This document shows, in pieces, positions 42,775-51,475 of a stretch of 64,000 nucleotides of DNA (positions are counted from its first letter, which is position 1; each line of letters opens with the position of its first letter). The translations under genes and the position numbers were made by a program. Source of the DNA: Mucilaginibacter defluvii (lineage in GTDB: Bacteria; Bacteroidota; Bacteroidia; Sphingobacteriales; Sphingobacteriaceae); the NCBI RefSeq assembly GCF_039543225.1, contig NZ_BAABJI010000001.1, positions 1 through 64,000 on the forward strand, given 5' to 3'. The notes under the pieces were generated by a model. The model had not been told where the DNA came from, searched no databases, and saw only the letters and a program-made list of their open reading frames with translations.

Positions 42775-43908
42775 TTATATCGCTGGAGTGAATTTCAAAC
42801 ACACCGGCTTATCAACCTGGGTTGATGTCACCATAGCGCCGATCTTGCCTGTAGCAGGGTCAAGTTTAAATACATTGATGGTATTGGTATCCTGGTTGCC
42901 CACTAGCAGGAATTTGCCTGTTGGGTCGATAGTGAAATTACGGGGAGCTTTGCCGCGGGTTGAGGTGCGGTCAATAAATGTAAGCATGCCGTTTTGTGGG
43001 TTGATGGCATAGGTCACAATCTCATTTGCGTCGCCACGGTTAGAGGCGTATACAAATCTGCCATCAGGCGATACATGAATATCAGCCGCGCCAACCGCGC
43101 CCTTGAACCCATCAGCCAGCATGGTCACGGATTGTATTTGTTTAGGTTTGCCGCCGTTAAATTCAAAAGCGGTAACCTGCCCGGTAATTTCCTGTACCAG
43201 GTACATGTACTTTTTGTCGGGCGTAAAATCAAGGTGACGCGGGCCGCTGCCGGGTGCTACATTTATAAAGTCAACCGGTGCGGGGGTTAGGGGCTTTGAA
43301 TCGCCGCTATCATATTTTTTTATGTTAATCTTATCAGTACCGAGGTCAGTCATCAACAGGTACTTTTCATCGGGTGATAAAAAAGCCCCGTGTGCGTGCG
43401 GCCCCGCCTGGCGTTGTTTGTTTACACTGCCGCCGTTATCCTGTATAACCTGTGCTGCAGGTTTTAGCGAGCCATCTTCGTTTATCGGTAATGCCGCGAA
43501 TGATCCGCTGCCGTAATTAGCTACGAACACGTACTTCCTGTCTTTATCGACCGAAATATAACAAGGTGATGAGCCCGCGCTTTTTTGTTTATTGATAAAA
43601 GTTAAAGCCCCGCCCTTCGGGTCAAAACTGTAAGCATAAACATCGCCATTGTCAGTTTCGCTAACGGCGTACACAAACTTGTTTGTTTTATCTACGCAAA
43701 GGTAGGATGGGTTAGGTACGTCATCGCTCTGGCTCAGGTAAGCCAAACGGCCTGTCTCGGCGTAGAAGCGATATACCGATATCCCTTTGCTATTTTCGGT
43801 GCTGTATGCGCCTACAATCAAATCAAATGTTTTGGGCCCTTTTTTCTTGCTTTGTGCGTTCATCATAATAGGAGAGAGCAAGGCCAGTGCCAATAATAAT
43901 TTCTTCAT
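42775..43908 (-). CDS. Lactonase family (YbhE/6-phosphogluconolactonase-like) beta-propeller, secreted
   Basis: This 377-residue protein has a signal peptide (MKKLLLALALLSPIMMNAQ) and a seven-bladed lactonase propeller: LIVGAYSTENSKGISVYRF, NPSYLCVDKTNKFVYAVSE, GPHAHGAFLSPDEKYLLMTD, GSGPRHLDFTPDKKYMYLV and GKAPRNFTIDPTGKFLLVGN. His of GPHAHG and Arg of GPRH are conserved in the family. Relatives open 6-phosphogluconolactone, but the export signal means this one acts in the periplasm, perhaps on a sugar lactone. It is a single gene. Its stop touches the preceding repeat element. Confidence 0.9.
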   Translation of the reverse strand: MKKLLLALALLSPIMMNAQSKKKGPKTFDLIVGAYSTENSKGISVYRFYAETGRLAYLSQSDDVPNPSYLCVDKTNKFVYAVSETDNGDVYAYSFDPKGGALTFINKQKSAGSSPCYISVDKDRKYVFVANYGSGSFAALPINEDGSLKPAAQVIQDNGGSVNKQRQAGPHAHGAFLSPDEKYLLMTDLGTDKINIKKYDSGDSKPLTPAPVDFINVAPGSGPRHLDFTPDKKYMYLVQEITGQVTAFEFNGGKPKQIQSVTMLADGFKGAVGAADIHVSPDGRFVYASNRGDANEIVTYAINPQNGMLTFIDRTSTRGKAPRNFTIDPTGKFLLVGNQDTNTINVFKLDPATGKIGAMVTSTQVDKPVCLKFTPAI

Positions 43909-43946
43909 AACAATATTGGTGTTTACAATGCAAGGTATGTAAAAAA

Positions 43947-43970
43947 CAAAAAAGCCCCTAAAAAGGGGCT
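43947..43970 (-). terminator. Terminator after the pseudouridine synthase gene
   Basis: Read on the minus strand: stem AGCCCCT / AGGGGCT with a 4-base loop, followed by six T. It begins 5 bases past the stop codon. Confidence 0.8.
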
Positions 43971-43974
43971 CGTT

Positions 43975-45297
43975 TTATAATAAATGTTTTAACTGTATCA
44001 GTTCTTTCTCTTCAAGATACCGCCAGCGGCCGCGGGGCAAATCCTTTTTAGTAAGGCCGGCGTAAACCACCCTGTCCAGTTTTACCACCTCGTAACCTAA
44101 CGACTCGAATATACGGCGTACAATGCGGTTTTTGCCGCTATGTATCTGGATGCCGATCTCACGTTTGCTGCCACCTTGTACGTATGATACAGAATCAGGT
44201 TTAATAAAACCATCCTCCAGCTCAACGCCAAATTCTATTTTGTTGAAGTCGCCCTGGGTTAGGCTTTTGCTTAATTCAACCTGGTAGAGTTTTACCACGT
44301 TGCTACGCGGGTGCGAAAGCTTGTCGGCCAGGTCGCCATCATTGGTCATCAGCAATAAGCCGGTTGTATTGCGGTCCAAACGGCCAACCGGGTAAATGCG
44401 CTCCTTGCTGGCTTTTTCAACCAGGTGCATTACCGTACGGCGTTCCTGCGGATCATCAGTTGTAGTAATATAATCTTTCGGTTTGTTCAGCAGCACATAA
44501 ACCATTTTTTCACGCTTCAGCGTTTCGCCGTTGTAGCGTACCACATCCTTGGTAGGGTCAACCTTAAAGCCTAACTCTGATATTACTTCGCCGTTAACTG
44601 AAACCACACCGGCTTCAATCAGCTCATCAGCCTTACGGCGCGAGCATATACCGGCATTCGCTATGTAACGGTTCAGCCTGATCAGGCCGTCATTTTCTTT
44701 CTCTTTTTTAGGCTCGCTTGGATTTTTACGGCCACGCATATTTCTAACCGGGGCATCACTGCCGTCGTGGTTGTCACGGTTGCGGGTACGGCGGTCATCT
44801 CTTTCGTAAGGCTTGTCCCTAAAATCTGAGGTTTCACGTTTTTTATAACCACCTTCGCTCCGGCCGCGGGTGCCTCTTTCGCCACCATAGCTTCTTTTTG
44901 GCTTGTCGCCATCAGTAGGGCGGCCGCTGTATGGTTTTGAGCGAGAAGATGATGAGTACGGTTTTTTGTCGCCATATTCATTATCCTCGGTATTGCGTTT
45001 TGGCCTGTCGGCTGATTCCGAACGGCTTGAAAACGGCCTGTCGCCACGAGAGGCAAACGGCTTATCGCCTCGGGACGAAAACGGTTTACGCTCGCCAGAT
45101 GAGAACGATTTTCGTTCACCTGTTTTGTCTTTGTCAAACTTTTTTAAGGGATTGTAGTTATCACCCTGGCCACTTTTTGCGGAGAATTTACCGCGGGTGC
45201 CTTGTGATGGTCTTTTTGAGTCATCACCTTTTGAGAACTTTTTAGGTGATCTGCTGGACTTGTCGTCGCGACTGTTCCCTGGTCTTTTAAATACCAT
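43975..45297 (-). CDS. rRNA pseudouridine synthase (RluB/RsuA type) with long charged N-terminal tail
   Basis: This 440-residue protein has a C-terminal half (about 205-440) that is a complete RsuA/RluB-type enzyme: an S4 RNA-binding domain (LIRLNRYIANAGICSRRKADELI), the catalytic Asp in VGRLDRNTTGLLL, and the block GKNRIVRRIFESLGYEVVKLDRV. It would convert a uridine of 23S rRNA. The N-terminal 200 residues are a low-complexity tail rich in Arg, Lys, Ser, Gly and Asp with repeated K(P/S)F(S/A)S(R/G)GD(R/K)P-like units, probably disordered and RNA-binding. Such tails are known in Bacteroidota RluB homologues. A well-formed promoter lies upstream. Confidence 0.92.
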   Translation of the reverse strand: MVFKRPGNSRDDKSSRSPKKFSKGDDSKRPSQGTRGKFSAKSGQGDNYNPLKKFDKDKTGERKSFSSGERKPFSSRGDKPFASRGDRPFSSRSESADRPKRNTEDNEYGDKKPYSSSSRSKPYSGRPTDGDKPKRSYGGERGTRGRSEGGYKKRETSDFRDKPYERDDRRTRNRDNHDGSDAPVRNMRGRKNPSEPKKEKENDGLIRLNRYIANAGICSRRKADELIEAGVVSVNGEVISELGFKVDPTKDVVRYNGETLKREKMVYVLLNKPKDYITTTDDPQERRTVMHLVEKASKERIYPVGRLDRNTTGLLLMTNDGDLADKLSHPRSNVVKLYQVELSKSLTQGDFNKIEFGVELEDGFIKPDSVSYVQGGSKREIGIQIHSGKNRIVRRIFESLGYEVVKLDRVVYAGLTKKDLPRGRWRYLEEKELIQLKHLL

Positions 45298-45329
45298 AAT
45301 TTTTTGTTTTACGCTTCTCAGCGGAGGAA

Positions 45330-45360
45330 CAAAGTTAGGTTTTTTGTACGGATTTTACAA
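45330..45360 (-). promoter_or_regulatory. Promoter of the pseudouridine synthase gene
   Basis: On the minus strand TTG (45358-45360), a 20-base spacer and TAACTTTG (45330-45337), 32 bases before the ATG. Both parts and their spacing match the Bacteroidota promoter. Confidence 0.62.
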
Positions 45361-45456
45361 GTTTTTGTTTGGGCGCAAAAACGGTGTTTAACAGTGTTTT
45401 AAGATGGTTTTTGAACCGGTTAAAAAACGCTCAAAACACTAAGTAAAATGTAAGTA

Positions 45457-45488
45457 TTTGAAAATGTGAATTATATAACGTACTTTTG
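45457..45488 (+). promoter_or_regulatory. Promoter of the lytic transglycosylase gene
   Basis: TTTG (45457-45460), a 20-base spacer and TACTTTTG (45481-45488) form a full -33/-7 Bacteroidota promoter, 27 bases before the ATG at 45516. Confidence 0.66.
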
Positions 45489-45515
45489 CCCCAAGTTTTA
45501 CATATTGTACACTAA

Positions 45516-46298
45516 ATGGTAGAAAAAGGAATGACAAAAAAACACTTAATTACGTGCTCCGTAATGTTGGTGGTAATAATCATTTCGGCTTTTGATCTTT
45601 CTAATGCAACAGTAGTTAAACGGCCAAGTGTTGCGCATAATGCAACCCGGTTCGCGCTTATTGAACCGCCTGAAGAGGAAGCTGCCGGGTTTAGTTTTGC
45701 TGAGGAGGTTTTGCCTGTTAACAGTAAACGGGTAAGCCGCAAAATTAATTACTCGCTGTGGATGCATTCGTACACAAAAGTTCAGTCGAACATTCTGCAT
45801 ATCAAGGCAGAAAAATTATTTCCGGTAATTGTACCAATACTTGAAAAATATGGTATTCCCGAAGACTTTAAGTACCTGCCTCTTGTTGAATCAGGCCTGA
45901 AAGAGGGCACATCGCGCAAGGGAGCTCGCGGCTCGTGGCAATTTATGCCAGGTACGGCGCGTAGTTACGGCTTAAAAGTCAACAAAAAGAAAGATGAGCG
46001 CCTTAACTTGCGCAAATCAACTATCGCCGCTTGTAAGTACCTTAATGATTTGTATGACGAGTTTGGCAGCTGGACGTTAGCTGCAGCCGCATACAACAAT
46101 GGGTCTATCAAGCTGGAAAAGGCTATGCACAGGCAAAATGAAGATAATTACTTCCGCATGCGCCTGAACCGCGAAACCGGCATGTATGTTTACAAGCTGG
46201 TAGCCATGAAAGAGGTTATTGAAAACCCTGAAAAATATGGCTATAAAGAGTTTTACGCCCAGGTTTATAACCAAACCAACCTAATGGCGTTCAATTAA
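45516..46298 (+). CDS. Lytic transglycosylase, SLT domain
   Basis: This 260-residue protein has an N-terminal membrane segment or signal (about 9-28), a linker, and a lysozyme-like SLT domain (about 100-215). The catalytic Glu125 is in KYLPLVESGLKEG, and the family signature GARGSWQFMPGTARSYGL and AAAYNNGS follow. It cleaves peptidoglycan glycan strands in the periplasm. It is shorter than MltD and carries no LysM repeats. ATG 45516 fits the promoter; ATG 45531 (MTKKHLI) would make an equally good signal. A terminator follows. Confidence 0.92.
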   Translation: MVEKGMTKKHLITCSVMLVVIIISAFDLSNATVVKRPSVAHNATRFALIEPPEEEAAGFSFAEEVLPVNSKRVSRKINYSLWMHSYTKVQSNILHIKAEKLFPVIVPILEKYGIPEDFKYLPLVESGLKEGTSRKGARGSWQFMPGTARSYGLKVNKKKDERLNLRKSTIAACKYLNDLYDEFGSWTLAAAAYNNGSIKLEKAMHRQNEDNYFRMRLNRETGMYVYKLVAMKEVIENPEKYGYKEFYAQVYNQTNLMAFN

Positions 46299-46327
46299 TT
46301 ATTACCATTTTTACGGAGCACAATTTT

Positions 46328-46360
46328 AGCCCGCCTTAAGTTTAAGGCGGGCTTTTTTTA
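46328..46360 (+). terminator. Terminator after the lytic transglycosylase gene
   Basis: A perfect 12-base-pair stem, agcccgccttaa / ttaaggcgggct, with a very short loop and seven T. Confidence 0.9.
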
Positions 46361-46367
46361 TTGCCAA

Positions 46368-47276
46368 TCAAAAACGTTCTTCCAATATTTCTTTTCCGGC
46401 CGCTACACCGGCCATGGTGCCGCTGGCAATAGCGGCAGATACCGCCCGCATGGGTGATGCCGCATCGCCGCAGGCAAACACACCCGGGATGCTGGTTTTC
46501 TGTATCATGTCTGTTTTTATGTGGCCATTTTCTGTAAACTCGCAGCCCAGTTGCGCTGGTGCGTCTGTATGTTGAAAAAAAGGTAAACGCGCATACATTG
46601 CGCTGAGCATTATGCTGTTGCCACCCTGCAGGTTTACTTTTTTAAGATAACCATTGTCATGCTCAATGCTGGTTACTGGCGCGTTAATAATATTGATGCC
46701 GTTGCGTGAGATGGCTGCTTGTTGTTCTGGTGTAAAGGTGGGTTTACCGTTGGTAAATACGGTCAGATCTTTTGTCCAGTTGAAGATAAGTTTAGCCAGA
46801 TCGTACCCCATATCGCCATTGGCGAAAATGCCGGTAGGTTCATCGCGATATTCATAACCGTGGCAGTAGGGGCAGTGGATGATAGATATGCCCCAACACT
46901 CCGCAAAGCCATCTATGTCAGGGAAGATATCCTTAATGCCCGCGGCTATGATGATTTTTTTGGCCGAATATTTTTTGTCATCAGCCGTGCTTACTTCAAA
47001 ATTATTCGAAGCTCCGGTAACTTCAGTTACTGTTCCGTTAATGTACTGCACATTGGGATAAGCTAGTACATCTTTTTTGGCGGCGGCCAGCATATCGGCA
47101 GGTTTCCAGCCATCATGCATAACCAGGTTATGCGAATGCGGTGTTTGGCGGTTGCATGGCTTGCCGCTGTCAATTATTAATGTTTTATATAGAGATCGCC
47201 CCAGGGCCAGTCCGGCTGATAAACCGGCGTTGCTGCCACCAATAATAATGACATCGTATGTTGTTTTTGCTTCCAT
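46368..47276 (-). CDS. Thioredoxin reductase-like FAD/NAD(P)-dependent oxidoreductase
   Basis: This 302-residue flavoprotein has an N-terminal FAD site (VIIIGGSNAGLSAGLALGRS), the redox pair Cys135-Pro-Tyr-Cys138 in HCPYCHGYEY, and the C-terminal FAD block GVFACGDAASPMRAVSAAIASG. The CPYCHG form, together with the ending, is typical of the TrxB-like group that does not always reduce thioredoxin; many are of unknown substrate. The NADPH-binding GxGxxA motif is replaced by IFANGDMGYDLA, so cofactor binding may be altered. It is a single gene with no thioredoxin beside it. Confidence 0.88.
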   Translation of the reverse strand: MEAKTTYDVIIIGGSNAGLSAGLALGRSLYKTLIIDSGKPCNRQTPHSHNLVMHDGWKPADMLAAAKKDVLAYPNVQYINGTVTEVTGASNNFEVSTADDKKYSAKKIIIAAGIKDIFPDIDGFAECWGISIIHCPYCHGYEYRDEPTGIFANGDMGYDLAKLIFNWTKDLTVFTNGKPTFTPEQQAAISRNGINIINAPVTSIEHDNGYLKKVNLQGGNSIMLSAMYARLPFFQHTDAPAQLGCEFTENGHIKTDMIQKTSIPGVFACGDAASPMRAVSAAIASGTMAGVAAGKEILEERF

Positions 47277-47359
47277 GTTGAATAATAATTATTGCAACAA
47301 AGATGCATTTAAAAAATTATTGTTGATGATGTCCTTTGTCATCAAGACATCAAAAACAA

Positions 47360-47390
47360 AGAAACGCCGCTCAACTTGAGCAGCGTTTCT
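47360..47390. terminator. Hairpin terminator after aconitase gene
   Basis: A 15-base-pair stem, agaaacgccgctcaa / ttgagcagcgtttct (one G-T pair), lies in the gap between the aconitase stop and the start of the flavoprotein gene. The T-run on the minus strand is weak. Confidence 0.6.
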
Positions 47391-47434
47391 ATTATAAAAA
47401 GCTTTATGCTTTCGGCTTTCAGCTTTAAGCTAAA

Positions 47435-49705
47435 TTAAGCTTTCGCTTGTTGCTTGCGAATGATGTTTAACGCGCCACCTGCTTTAAACCACTCAATTTG
47501 CTGAGCGTTGTAGGTGTGGTTAACAGCAAAGCTATCCTGCGTGCCATCAGTATGGTGCAATACAACGGTAAGCTGCTTGCCCGGTGCAAACTCGGTTAAG
47601 CCATTGATGTCGATCTTGTCGTCTTCCTGAATTTTTTCGTAATCAGCAGGGTCGGCAAAGGTGATGGCCAGCATACCTTGTTTTTTAAGGTTGGTTTCGT
47701 GTATACGGGCAAATGATTTTACCAGTATGGCACGTACGCCCAGGTGGCGTGGCTCCATGGCCGCGTGCTCACGTGATGAACCTTCACCATAATTTTCGTC
47801 GCCTACAACTACAGTACCGATGCCGTGCGCTTTGTAATCGCGCTGGGTAGCAGGTACCGGGCCATATTCGCCGGTTATAGCATTTTTAACACTATCAGCA
47901 CTATTGTTAAAATAGTTGATAGCGCCAATCAGCATGTTGTTTGATATATTATCCAGGTGGCCACGGAATTTTAACCATGGGCCAGCCATCGAAATATGGT
48001 CGGTGGTACATTTACCTTTTGCTTTGATCAGCAGTTTCAAACCTTTAAGGTCCGAGCCTTCCCACGGCGCAAACGGATCAAGCAGTTGTAAACGTGCTGA
48101 TGTCGGACTAACAATTACCTCAACACCACTGCCATCTTCGGCCGGCGCCTGGTAGCCTGCATCTTCAACAGCAAAACCTTGTGCCGGTAGTTCGATGCCT
48201 TGCGGCTCGTCAAACTTGACAGCCTCGCCGTTCTCGTTAACTAATGAGTCGGTAAGCGGGTTAAAGGTCAAATCGCCGGCAATGGCAAATGCGGTAACGA
48301 TTTCAGGAGAGGCTACGAACGCGTGTGTGTTCGGGTTGCCGTCCTGGCGTTTAGCAAAGTTACGGTTGAAGGATGTGATAATGGAGTTACGGCGTGTAGG
48401 ATCATCAGTATGACGTGCCCATTGGCCGATACACGGACCGCAAGCGTTAGCCAATACCACACCGCCCATTTGAGCAAAGGTATCCAGGTAACCATCACGG
48501 TCAACCGTGTAGCGTACCTGCTCTGAACCCGGGGTGATGGTAAACTCAGCCTTGGTTTTCAGTTTTTTATCAATAGCCTGCTGGGCGATAGAAGCCGAAC
48601 GGGTAATATCCTCGTAAGATGAGTTGGTACATGAACCGATCAAGCCCACCTCTAAAGTAGTAGGCCAGTTGTTCTCTTTAACCGCGGTAGCGAATTTTGA
48701 GATAGGCCATGCCAGATCCGGAGTGAAAGGGCCGTTAACGTGTGGCTCCAACTCGCTCAGGTTAATTTCGATCACCTGGTCAAAGTATTGCTCAGGGTTA
48801 GCGTAAACTTCCTCGTCGCCGGTTAAATGCTCGGCAATCGCGTCGGCAAGCGCGGCGATATCTTCACGCTTGGTGCCTTTCAGGTAAGCGGCAGCTTTTT
48901 CGTCGTAACCAAAGATAGAGGTAGTAGCGCCAATCTCGGCACCCATATTACAGATTGTACCTTTACCGGTGGCTGATAGTGAACGTGCACCTTCGCCAAA
49001 GTATTCAACAATAGCGCCTGTACCACCCTTTACAGTAAGTATACCGGCAACTTTTAAAATCACGTCCTTAGCTGAAGCCCAGCCTGATAGCTTGCCCGTT
49101 AATTTAACACCGATCAGTTTAGGGAATTTTAGCTCCCATGGCAAACCGGCCATTACGTCGCAGGCATCAGCGCCGCCAACACCAATAGCGATCATGCCTA
49201 AGCCGCCCGCGTTGGGTGTGTGTGAGTCGGTACCGATCATCATACCACCCGGGAAAGCATAGTTTTCTAACACTACCTGGTGAATAATACCTGCACCGGC
49301 TTTCCAGAAACCGATACCATATTTATCAGATACTGAAGCAAGGAAATCGTAAACCTCTTTATTTACATTGTTGGCGGTGTTAAGGTCATCAACAGCGCCA
49401 ATTTTGGCTTGAATTAAGTGATCGCAGTGTACAGTTGAAGGTACAGCCACTTTTGGGCGACCGGCCTGCATAAACTGTAAAAGCGCCATCTGCGCGGTAG
49501 CATCCTGCATGGCCACGCGGTCAGGTGCAAAGTCAACATAATCGGTACCACGGGTGTACGCTGTAGTTGCTTCTCCGCCTGAAAGGTGCGCGTATAAAAT
49601 TTTCTCGGTTAATGTAAGGGGTTTACCGGTAGCCTTGCGGGCAGCCTCAACGCGGCTTCCGTAACGCTCGTAAACCTTTTTGATCATATCAATATCAAAA
49701 GCCAT
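47435..49705 (-). CDS. Aconitate hydratase
   Basis: This 756-residue enzyme is of the mitochondrial-type aconitase found in Bacteroidota. Marks: [51 protein letters not shown] (cluster Cys) and [11 protein letters not shown] (two further cluster Cys). A swivel domain follows with [21 protein letters not shown], whose Ser-Arg binds substrate. It turns citrate into isocitrate with a 4Fe-4S cluster. The N-terminus begins [16 protein letters not shown], normal for the group. It stands alone with no other TCA genes. Confidence 0.97.
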   Translation of the reverse strand: MAFDIDMIKKVYERYGSRVEAARKATGKPLTLTEKILYAHLSGGEATTAYTRGTDYVDFAPDRVAMQDATAQMALLQFMQAGRPKVAVPSTVHCDHLIQAKIGAVDDLNTANNVNKEVYDFLASVSDKYGIGFWKAGAGIIHQVVLENYAFPGGMMIGTDSHTPNAGGLGMIAIGVGGADACDVMAGLPWELKFPKLIGVKLTGKLSGWASAKDVILKVAGILTVKGGTGAIVEYFGEGARSLSATGKGTICNMGAEIGATTSIFGYDEKAAAYLKGTKREDIAALADAIAEHLTGDEEVYANPEQYFDQVIEINLSELEPHVNGPFTPDLAWPISKFATAVKENNWPTTLEVGLIGSCTNSSYEDITRSASIAQQAIDKKLKTKAEFTITPGSEQVRYTVDRDGYLDTFAQMGGVVLANACGPCIGQWARHTDDPTRRNSIITSFNRNFAKRQDGNPNTHAFVASPEIVTAFAIAGDLTFNPLTDSLVNENGEAVKFDEPQGIELPAQGFAVEDAGYQAPAEDGSGVEVIVSPTSARLQLLDPFAPWEGSDLKGLKLLIKAKGKCTTDHISMAGPWLKFRGHLDNISNNMLIGAINYFNNSADSVKNAITGEYGPVPATQRDYKAHGIGTVVVGDENYGEGSSREHAAMEPRHLGVRAILVKSFARIHETNLKKQGMLAITFADPADYEKIQEDDKIDINGLTEFAPGKQLTVVLHHTDGTQDSFAVNHTYNAQQIEWFKAGGALNIIRKQQAKA

Positions 49706-49928
49706 TATTATTTGATCTTAAGGTGAGTAAAATAGCAAGAAATACCCTTGCTGCTTTTAGCGGCGAATTTACAAAATATAAACACTAAAAGCTGTCAGCG
49801 GTTTGTACAAATGTTATTTGGATATATTCTAAATAAATAGTAGTTTGTTTTGACAGTCAGGCTGAATGCCGAAGGGTTTAAACAGTGCACGATGCATAAA
49901 CTTATGTGCCTTGCTGTTGTTAAAATAT

Positions 49929-49936
49929 TAATTTTG
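49929..49936 (+). promoter_or_regulatory. -7 promoter box for the DUF2442 gene
   Basis: TAATTTTG, full match to TAnnTTTG, 23 bases before the ATG. A GGAAG ribosome site also precedes the start, which is unusual in this window. Confidence 0.45.
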
Positions 49937-49959
49937 ATGTTTAATTAAAAGGAAGTTTT

Positions 49960-50172
49960 ATGGCACTGTTCACATCGCGAAAGCAGAAAAAAGATATTAA
50001 GGTAAGCTTTAACAACGGCTTGCTATATGTAGAGAGCGATGGCAAAAGCCAGGCATTCCCGCTTGATTTTTACCCTAAATTGCTTAACGCTACCGAGGAA
50101 GAACAGGCAGACTGGGAACTTACCGGCAACGGTATACGCTGGAATAAGCTGGATGTTGATATTTTGCTTTAA
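49960..50172 (+). CDS. DUF2442 domain protein
   Basis: This 70-residue protein matches DUF2442: IKVSFNNGLLYVESDGKSQAFPLDFYPKLLNAT, then EEQADWELTGNGIRWNKLDVDI. The family is small and beta-rich. Some members pair with a DUF4160 partner and have been proposed as antitoxins; no DUF4160 partner is present. The next gene begins 11 bases after its stop, so the two are surely cotranscribed, and the repeat protein encoded there may be a functional partner. The sequence alone does not show a toxin-antitoxin role. Confidence 0.85.
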   Translation: MALFTSRKQKKDIKVSFNNGLLYVESDGKSQAFPLDFYPKLLNATEEEQADWELTGNGIRWNKLDVDILL

Positions 50173-50183
50173 TTTGCAGGCGG

Positions 50184-51359
50184 ATGCTAACCTTTGAGGA
50201 TTTTTTTAAGAAAAAGAAGATAGACCTTGCCGCGCTGCAGCAGGGCGATCACGCGCTATACGGTGAGTTTAAGGACCATTACGAGGCTATGGGCGAAAAA
50301 AGCTTTGACCATACCAAAAAATTCTGGTTCAATAAACTGCGCAGGCAATATCATTTAGCACCCGAGGTTAAGGTCGAAAAAATTCGTGAGGAGAACCAAC
50401 TTGCCGAGCAAACCGTTGTAGAAACGCTGACCGAGCCGGCCAGGCAGGCGCCAAAAGAAGCGGACGGCATTGCCGATGCCCCGGCGGCTAAACCTAAAGT
50501 TGGCTTTACGCCAAAATTCAGGGCGGCAAATGTTCCAAAACCTGCCGAAGATGCGGCGCAACCTAAAGCGGGGCCAGTCGGCGAAGAAAAATCAGCAGAA
50601 GAAACTGTACATGCTAAACCCAAAATAGGCTTTACGCCAAAATTCAGAGCAGCCAATCCGCCGAAACCGGTTGAAGAAACGGTTCAGCCTAAAGCAGAAG
50701 AAACACCTTTAGTTGAGGATAAACCTGCCGAAGATGTACCGGCAGCAAAACCGAAGATGGGTTTTACACCTAAGTTCCGTGCTGTCAACGCGCCGAAGCC
50801 TGTAGATGATGCAGCTCATCCAAAGGTGGAAGAAAAGCCTGCGGTTGAAGATGAATTTGCAGAAGAAAAACCTGCTGTACCAAAGTTGGGTTTTACGCCA
50901 ACGTTCCGTGCAGCCAACGCGCCGAAACCTGTTGATGATGCAGCTCAGCCAAAGGCAGAAGAAAAGCCTGCGGTTGAAGATGAATTTGCAGAAGAAAAAC
51001 CTGCTGTACCAAAGTTGGGTTTTACGCCAAAGTTCCGCGCAGCCAATGCGCCGAAGCCTGCTGATGATGTAGTTCAACCAAAAGCAGTGGAGTCGCCTGC
51101 TATTGAGGATAAACCGGAAGAAGCAACGCCAGCCGCGAAACCTAAACTCGGCTTTACGCCTAAATTCCGGGCATCCAATGCGCCTAAACCTGCCGATGAT
51201 ACGGCTCAACCTAAAGCTGAATCGGCCGGAGATGATAATGCCGTTGATCATAAAACAGAACAAGAAACACCCGCAGCACCTAAACTTGGTTTTAAGCCAC
51301 GGTTTCGTGCAGGCGGCCAGCCTCAATCAGACGGCGATAAAACGGCTGACAGCGAGTAA
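50184..51359 (+). CDS. Repeat protein with seven GFTPKFRA units, unknown function
   Basis: This 391-residue protein starts with a compact N-terminal domain (1-60: FEDFFKKKKIDLAAL, HALYGEFKDHYEAMG, KFWFNKLRRQYHL), which looks helical and basic. After a linker come seven tandem units of 27-47 residues (101-391). Each unit starts with a PK-x-GFTPKFRA-x-N-x-PKP block and continues as an acidic Glu/Ala/Pro/Val-rich spacer. Units 3-5 are nearly identical. There is no signal peptide or membrane helix. I do not recognise a family. The layout (globular head plus a long disordered tail of regularly spaced basic-aromatic motifs) suggests a multivalent binding protein. Cotranscribed with the DUF2442 gene. 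Confidence 0.8.
   Translation: MLTFEDFFKKKKIDLAALQQGDHALYGEFKDHYEAMGEKSFDHTKKFWFNKLRRQYHLAPEVKVEKIREENQLAEQTVVETLTEPARQAPKEADGIADAPAAKPKVGFTPKFRAANVPKPAEDAAQPKAGPVGEEKSAEETVHAKPKIGFTPKFRAANPPKPVEETVQPKAEETPLVEDKPAEDVPAAKPKMGFTPKFRAVNAPKPVDDAAHPKVEEKPAVEDEFAEEKPAVPKLGFTPTFRAANAPKPVDDAAQPKAEEKPAVEDEFAEEKPAVPKLGFTPKFRAANAPKPADDVVQPKAVESPAIEDKPEEATPAAKPKLGFTPKFRASNAPKPADDTAQPKAESAGDDNAVDHKTEQETPAAPKLGFKPRFRAGGQPQSDGDKTADSE
50484..51356 (+). repeat. Seven in-frame coding repeats (GFTPKFRA motif)
   Basis: Seven successive coding units, mostly 129-141 bases. Around 50841 and 50970 a stretch of more than 50 bases recurs exactly at a distance of 129 bases, showing a recent tandem duplication. The units keep the reading frame, so this is protein repeat, not a CRISPR or satellite. 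Confidence 0.9.
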
Positions 51360-51475
51360 TTTGTTGCTTGTTTAAACACGTAAAACCCGCCATTTAAGGC
51401 GCTTTCGCCCTGTACCAGCGATTTTACAAAGCGATAACACTTTTGACATAAATTGCTGTTAACATTGCAACCGAA

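Noticed and set aside
50709..51326. 205-residue frame antisense to the repeat protein
   Set aside because: Its apparent repeats mirror the sense-strand repeats; Cys/Arg/Phe-rich composition is not protein-like.
50484..51356. Regular repeats that could be taken for a CRISPR array
   Set aside because: The units are 129-141 bases, keep one reading frame and encode a repeated protein motif; there are no short identical repeats with unique spacers and no cas genes.
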